Of a DNA stretch of 64,000 nt, positions 58,109-64,000 are shown piece by piece. A program made the position numbers and the translations under genes. Each line of letters begins with the position of its first letter. The stretch's first letter is position 1. The stretch is from Caenorhabditis remanei (lineage: Eukaryota > Nematoda > Chromadorea > Rhabditida > Rhabditidae), in NCBI RefSeq assembly GCF_010183535.1, contig NC_071330.1, positions 8,413,717 through 8,477,716 on the forward strand, given 5' to 3'. Below the pieces are notes generated by a model. That model was not told where the DNA came from, made no database searches, and saw nothing but the letters and a program-made list of their open reading frames with translations.

Positions 58109-61100
58109 TTAATAACTCTCGTAAGGAGTTATCCTTGGAGTCTGTCCATAAATAACATTTGGATTTGAAGTTGTAATCATTCGAGATGCTCGAGAATGGA
58201 ATTGACCACCTTTCCATCCTCTCATTGCAGCGTATTGTTGCCTTTCCATGTTTCGCTGTTTTCTGAAATATTATTTATTTTCCAGTGAGAAATCAAAATA
58301 AATTTTTCCCCTCCGGTATAATTCGAACACTTCACCTCTACATGTTCCATTTCTCACCTTTTATTCATATACATGACACCGAAAACTAAGATTGTCAATA
58401 CTATCCAAATTACCGAAATTGCCACAATAACGATGATTAAGACGGCTGAAAATAAATTAAAATTCGTTTGAGAAATGAATGAAAAAGACACTAACAAGGA
58501 GGGCTTCCACTTTCTTCGGCTCTTGGCTTGTCTCCATCCATTAAATCCATATCTTTATCAGCGAATTTCGGTTTGATAGGTGGGGCTGAAAACGTTGAGA
58601 ATTTTAAAAACAATTTCAAATTCAGGCGATCATGATAATTTAAAAAATAGTTTTTTGGAACATGATTACAAAGATTACCTTCTTTCCCAGTACAATGAAC
58701 TCCCATATCTCTCAGAATAAGGACAAGAATCAAATATAAAAAAATAGAAGATATCTTTTTTTAATTAGATTCGGAAATCTCAAGAATCAAAATGAATGAG
58801 ATGGGTCATCTTCTTCGGTTTCTTTAAGAAAAAAGGAAGGAGATGGAAGGTTAATTTGCAATGGAAATGGGGATTAGTCGACGCATTTTTTAGTTTTATT
58901 TTCTTTTTCGATAAAAATGTGAAATAGATAAAAGATCAGTAACTGAAATGTTTTAATGACGACTATTTCTCTGAGTAAAAGTGAAATGAACATTCGTCCA
59001 TCATTTATGTTCTCAGACGTTTTTAAGAAGAGCTTTCCAGGTTAGAAAAGGATATATAGAGACGAAAATTAGATAAGAAGGGTCTACTGACGTCAAGAAT
59101 ATCCCACGTCTTTGAGGTCAATCTGATTCTTTAATTAATTCTTTGGCTCTGTTCCAAAATCGGAGGCCCATAAAAAAATCGGAGGCCCATGGCAGAATCG
59201 GAGGCCCATGGCAGAATCGGAGGCCCATAAAAAAATCGGAGGCCCATGGCAGAATCGGAGGCCCATAAAAAAATAAGAGGCCCGTAGCAGAATCGGAGGC
59301 CCATGGCAGAATCGGAGGCCCATGGCAGAATCGGAGGCCCATGGTAGATAGAGAATGTCATCGTTTATAAATGATGAAAAACTCCCTTATAAGCAGCTGA
59401 AGTAGTGAAGAAGTCTGAAAACCATGTTGTAACTACATGATGCGCAAAGCTGATTTTTTTTTTCATTCATTGCTAATCATAACAGATCTTTTTTAACACA
59501 TTTATTTAATCAATAACATATATACAATTATTTACATGAAAAGAAATAATACATATTATACAGTAGCGAGCATAAGTGAGTATACCTCCATACTTTCATA
59601 TGTATCTCAGCTGAAACAAGTCCGTTTTGCATAATTTTTTTTTTAAAGATAGCTGAAGTATCCAGTAAAATTGACATAAGTTTTTTGTTGGATGTGATCA
59701 GCTTATTTTTAAGATTATCGATTTTTCCTGATCTTGATTTCAAAATCCGAAAAAAAAACTTTTTTATTAATTTAATTATGGCTGTTTCATAATCAAAAAA
59801 CATGAAAAATTGGGCAAAAGTTGGAAACCAAAATTTTTCGCATTAAAAAAACATCAAATTTTTTTTTCAAAAACATTATTTTTAATTATAAAATTGTTAA
59901 TAAACATGATAAGCATATTTTCCTGCAATTTTCAACCATTTTGAACCATTTTTCAATGAGTTATGACGATTTAGCCGAGCATACCACTTTGGACTTCTGG
60001 AGCTGTAGCACGATGATCAAGAAGCACAGAAGCATTCTAACAATATATTTTGTTTTTATGAACGTTACTCAACATTTTCAATTCAAAAAATCATAGGATC
60101 CAGTTCAAAAATAAAAAGTTTTTTTTTCGGATTTTGAAATCAGGATCAGGAAAAATCGATAATCTTAAAAATCAGCTGATCACATCCAACAAAAAACTTA
60201 TGTCAATTTTACTGGATACTTCAGCTATCTTTAAAAAAAAATTATGCAAAACGGACTTGTTTCAGCTGAGATACATATGAAAGTATGGAGGTATACTCAC
60301 TTATGCTCGCTACTGTATAATATGTATTATTTCTTTTCATGTAAATAATTGTATATATGTTATTGATTAAATAAATGTGTTAAAAAAGATCTGTTATGAT
60401 TAGCAATGAATGAAAAAAAAAATAAAAATCAGCTTTGCGCATCATGTAGTTACAACATGGTTTTCAGACTTCTTCACTACTTCAGCTGCTTATAAGGGAG
60501 TTTTTCATCATTTATAAACGATGACATTCTCTATCTACCATGGGCCTCCGATTCTGCCATGGGCCTCCGATTCTGCCATGGGCCTCCGATTCTGCTACGG
60601 GCCTCTTATTTTTTTATGGGCCTCCGATTCTGCCATGGGCCTCCGATTTTTTTACGGGCCTCCGATTCTGCCATGGGCCTCCGATTCTGCCATGGGCCTC
60701 CGATTTTTTTATGGGCCTCCGATTTTGGAACAGAGCCAATTCTTTCCCGTTCACTGAGTTACATTGTTTTTCCAGCCAAAATTCATTTAGAAGTTCAATA
60801 AATGATGATACCAATTGATTGAGAAGTTATAACTAACTTCTGAAAAGATCAAATGTCTTATCCTTTGTCTTTGTTATGTTTTGTTGTTTCTGAAAACGTT
60901 TCAAACCTTAATTTCAACGTACCTGTATAGAAGAGAGGTGGGGTTTGAACTGTAACAAATTTAGGTCTTTGCGGAATTGGCGTCGTTTCTCCAACACGAT
61001 CTGGTATCCAATTCTTCATAACAAATGGATTTTCAGAAGAAGAAGAAGTCGATGAATCAGTTGTGTTTGAACCTGGAAAATCTGAGTTGGTTTCAAATTA

Positions 61101-64000
61101 TTTTCGAAAATCTTTCCAATAAAACTCTCATAAATTTAGGAGAGAAAGGGTTAATATGAAAGAAAATAAGAACTATTTATGCGCGTCGAGGTCTTTTTGT
61201 TTTCTATTTCTAGGGATAAGTTTCGTGGGTAGGATAATCGACGCTCATCCGCTCATTGATTTCAGTCTCTTTTTAAACCCACTTTTCTTGATCCGACCAT
61301 CTTTTAATCACTTACTATCACTGGCCACTTCCATCAGATGATGAGTTAAATCCGATACTAGATGACTCCCTCCGGCAGATTTGACATTTTCTCTTATTGT
61401 ACATCTGAATCCATCTCCATGGTAACCTTTTCGGCAAACACATTTTGGAACAGAACTTTCGAGTTCCACGCATTCAGCATTTCGTGAACAAGGAACTGAG
61501 AAACGGGAAAGACAGCGATCAATTTCTGAAAAAAGGAACAGATTATTTTCGGATCATTTCAATGATCAACCCACGTTTACATTCTTTTCCGACAGGAACA
61601 AATCCTTTCTTACAGTCACATCTATATCCTCCACGTGTATTAACACATTCTGATCCAACTGCACATGTCACTAGATTCATACCACATTCGTCAATGTCCT
61701 GATCACACGATAATCCTTCCCATCCAGCTCTACAAAGTGCTCCTGGACACATTCCAGTTATCACATCACAGGCAACTGATCCATCGCAATGACACGTTGA
61801 TTCACATTTGATTCCTTAATACACAAATATTAATACGAGGTTATTGACTGTCACTAACCATAATGTCCTACAGCACATTCTCTGTCACAAAGTGGTTCAC
61901 CAATTCTTCCAGGTGGACACGCTTGAAGTGTCATCATATCAACTCGATACATCCATTTACCAGGTTGTCCGACATTTGAACCACTCGTTAATCGATTATT
62001 CGGTAGCATTAGAAATTCAGTGGGAGTTGAAATTCCAGTCATTGGTCCACGAGCTTGTACTTTTTCGTAAATCAGTGATAGAATGGTGGCATCTTTGTCG
62101 GATTCAGCTAGAACAATTTGAAAAGAATTGAAATTTTCAGATCCAGATTGTCGGACTCTGTCGAAAGTGAAGATATGAAGACGTTTTGTATTGAAATTCT
62201 CAATTCCCATTGAAGTTTGAATTCCAATTGATGAACGCATTAAAAGAGGTAGTGTTACTTCATCAGTATCTGAAAGACGACTATGGTTACAATTCATGCA
62301 ATTTTCTGTGAATTCACCATTAATATACGTATAGGCAACTAATCCATCCTTTATGTAATCAAATTGAGCATGTAGAGCAAAAATTGCTGGTTTCTTCAGT
62401 GTGTCCGCATGATCGATAAGACCTTGAAGAGGCTCTTCGAATGAAATGATACCGTTTGTTGAGAGCTAGAGTTGGAATAGAATTAAACAAATTAATTGGG
62501 AAAACTCACATAAATTTTTGAAAACATCTTTCCAAACACTGTGATTGGCTTAGAAAGTGGAATAGCAGTTGATGAATCCCAGGACCTTGGAATAACCGTC
62601 GAATCATTTGAAATTGGATAAAGAATGGTCTCATGACATGTCTTTCCATCTCCCACAAATCCATCAATACATTCACATTTATATGAACCTCTTGTGTTAC
62701 TACACGTGGCAGCTGGATGACATGGTTCAACAGCACACTCATCTCGATCTGTACAGTGAGCTCCTTCGGCAATTCTTTCGAATCCAGGAAGACATTCACA
62801 TTCATATCCTCCTTCCTGGAAAGAAAAAAAAGGTTGAAACTCTAAAACATTCAAGACTTACCGTATTAGTACAATGTGAATTGGGTCCACAAGCATCAGT
62901 ATTCTTACATTCATTCACATCTTTACACTCGGATGATGGATCCCCTTCGTATCCATCTTTACAAAGACATTCAAATGATCCATCCTTGTTTATACACCTT
63001 GTTCCTTTATTCGGATCCCCACATATCTTTGGAGTTTCTCGACATTCATCAACATCTGAAACAAAATTTCATTACAATGCCATTTGGATATTTATTTATA
63101 CCTTGACACTTATCGTCTTCAAATCTATATCCTCCATGACAAGAACATTCGAAACTTCCAATTGTATTCGAACAAATTGAATGATCCCCACAAACGGCTC
63201 CAGGTATTTGACATTCATCCACATCATAGCATCTGAATCCATCTCCAGTGAATCCTTTCGAACATGTACATATTCCATTTGAACATTTGGCGTTCTGATC
63301 ACATCTCGAACAAGCTGATGGTGTTGTCACTACAGTAGTTGTTGTAGTCGGTTTTGTCACAACTTCGGTTGTTAGAAGTGGAGTTGCCATTGGTTTTTCC
63401 CTTCAAAAAAGGCAATTAATTCATCAACTAATTATGTACTTTTCCTACCTAATTGTTGTTAATGATGAAGTTGACGAATGCGTAGTGACCATTTGTGTTG
63501 TTGCAGCTGCTGTCGTTGATTTGAACCGAGTTCTCGGAGAAGCTTTGACCTTTGCTTGTGCTGGTTTTCTAGTAAATGTTGGGTGCATTGGTATCACATC
63601 AACAGGAATCGGAGCGCTCGGTGGTGCTGGTTTAGAGTTTTTGCATTTCTGTCTGCTCTCGTCATATTCAAAACATAAACATAAGAAGCTACCAGGAGTA
63701 TTGAGACAATCAGGTTGTTCATTTGGACAATTATCTATTCCCATTTCACATTCATCCAAATCCTCATCACAAATTGGTTCTCCGGCCCATCCAGGAGAAC
63801 ATTTTCCATTTGGACATCTCCCATTTTCTTGATCACAAGAATCTCCTCCATCGCAATGACAACTTTTCGAACAATCATTAAACCATTGAGATGGTGCACA
63901 ACTTTCAATACATTCTAATCCTTTGAAACCAGCCCCACATAGATAAATGTGATCTCCATCTACACGGAATAACCATTCTCCTGGAATTCCGATATCTGAT
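58109..64000 (-). CDS. dex-1: DEX-1-like NIDO/EGF transmembrane protein, 3' part only
   Basis: Minus-strand gene leaving the window at 64000; the N-terminus is outside. In protein order the window shows the tail of one nidogen-type domain (GEWLFRVDG then [10 protein letters not shown]), Cys-rich EGF-like modules, a Ser/Thr/Pro linker (about 63450-63650), and several calcium-type EGF modules ([21 protein letters not shown]). A second nidogen-like domain follows (about 61900-62500; [10 protein letters not shown] at its end). Further EGF modules include [12 protein letters not shown] and [12 protein letters not shown], then a short linker, one transmembrane helix ([20 protein letters not shown], about 58400) and a cytoplasmic tail ending ITPYESY. 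This matches DEX-1, an apical matrix protein needed for sensory dendrite anchoring and seam-cell cuticle. The intron at about 58587-60930 contains a nested palindromic insertion. Confidence 0.75.
59145..60737. mobile_element. 1.6-kb foldback element with 8-bp target duplication, in dex-1 intron
   Basis: Ends are GGCTCTGTTCCAAAATCGG and its exact reverse complement. It is flanked by AATTCTTT at 59137-59144 and 60738-60745. Each arm (about 415 bp, near-identical inverted copies) starts with a tandem array of about 19-bp units containing CGGAGGCCCATGGCAGA (about ten units per arm). An 8-bp duplication suggests a hAT-type transposase acting in trans. Repetitive peptides readable in the arrays on both strands are not genes. 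A second palindromic element (59561-60315) sits at the centre. Confidence 0.85.
59561..60315. mobile_element. TA-flanked palindromic element nested at the centre of the foldback element
   Basis: The 755-bp element begins CAGTAGCGAGCATAAGTGAG and ends with the reverse complement CTCACTTATGCTCGCTACTG. TA lies on each side (59559-59560 and 60316-60317). Its arms are about 200 bp and the middle (about 59770-60110) is unique, AT-rich and non-coding. Its host site reads ACATATTA-TA-TAATATGT when the insert is removed, a perfect palindrome. This is consistent with Tc1/mariner insertion at the host's symmetry centre. A single-arm relative lies at 8199-8273. Confidence 0.75.

Noticed and set aside
59118..60818. 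Open frames on both strands encoding repeated [18 protein letters not shown] peptides
   Set aside because: They are translations of the 19-bp tandem arrays in the two arms of the foldback element; the same peptides appear in mirror positions because the element is palindromic.

Overview
This window is nuclear DNA from a Caenorhabditis nematode that is probably not C. elegans. The evidence is AT-rich intergenic DNA, many 40-60 bp introns ending in TTTTCAG or TTTNCAG, trans-splice-like acceptors just before many start codons, nematode-specific families (a major sperm protein domain, C-type lectins, PAL-1, MIP-1, MEL-28) and many small inverted-repeat transposons. It carries a conserved block that I recognise as the chromosome III pal-1 neighbourhood: arl-6, an uncharacterised zinc-finger gene, pal-1, metl-5, tag-325, mip-1 and mel-28. 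A dex-1-like gene runs off the right edge. The PAL-1, ARL-6 and METL-5 exons were joined by hand and give full-length proteins of 269, 190 and 224 residues.

Layout. Positions 1-16990 hold an N4BP2/Smr-type protein, two tandem C-type lectin-like genes, an acyl-CoA-binding-domain protein with a predicted signal peptide, two small proteins, an MSP-domain protein and a secreted Cys-repeat protein. Positions 16990-26900 are gene-poor DNA holding two TauE/SafE-family membrane-protein paralogs. These share a nearly identical 274-bp tract that looks like gene conversion, and a 47-bp exon relic lies upstream. Positions 27000-36500 hold a perfect ciliary X-box, arl-6, the zinc-finger gene, pal-1 and metl-5. 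Positions 36900-51400 are a minus-strand run of tag-325 (RhoGAP), mip-1 (LOTUS domains, germ granules) and mel-28 (ELYS nucleoporin). Positions 52500-64000 hold a RING/B-box gene, a secreted Cys-rich gene, a secreted LDL-receptor class A gene and the 3' part of dex-1.

Working together. metl-5, mip-1, mel-28 and pal-1 all have known or likely germline or embryonic roles, and three of the four minus-strand genes are conserved cell-biology genes. arl-6 is a cilium gene, which fits the X-box. The lectins, the signal-peptide ACBP, the Cys-repeat proteins and the LDLa protein are all secreted and probably environment-facing or extracellular-matrix proteins.

The most unusual structures are repeats. 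A 1.6-kb foldback element with 8-bp target duplications sits in a dex-1 intron and carries a second TA-flanked palindromic element exactly at its symmetry centre. A family of GC-cored (GGGCCGGGCC) hAT-like MITEs occurs in three copies, two with perfect 8-bp target duplications. There are also TTAA-flanked, TA-flanked and 9-bp-TSD MITEs. No prokaryotic features, CRISPR arrays or rRNA were seen, and no tRNA could be supported by eye.
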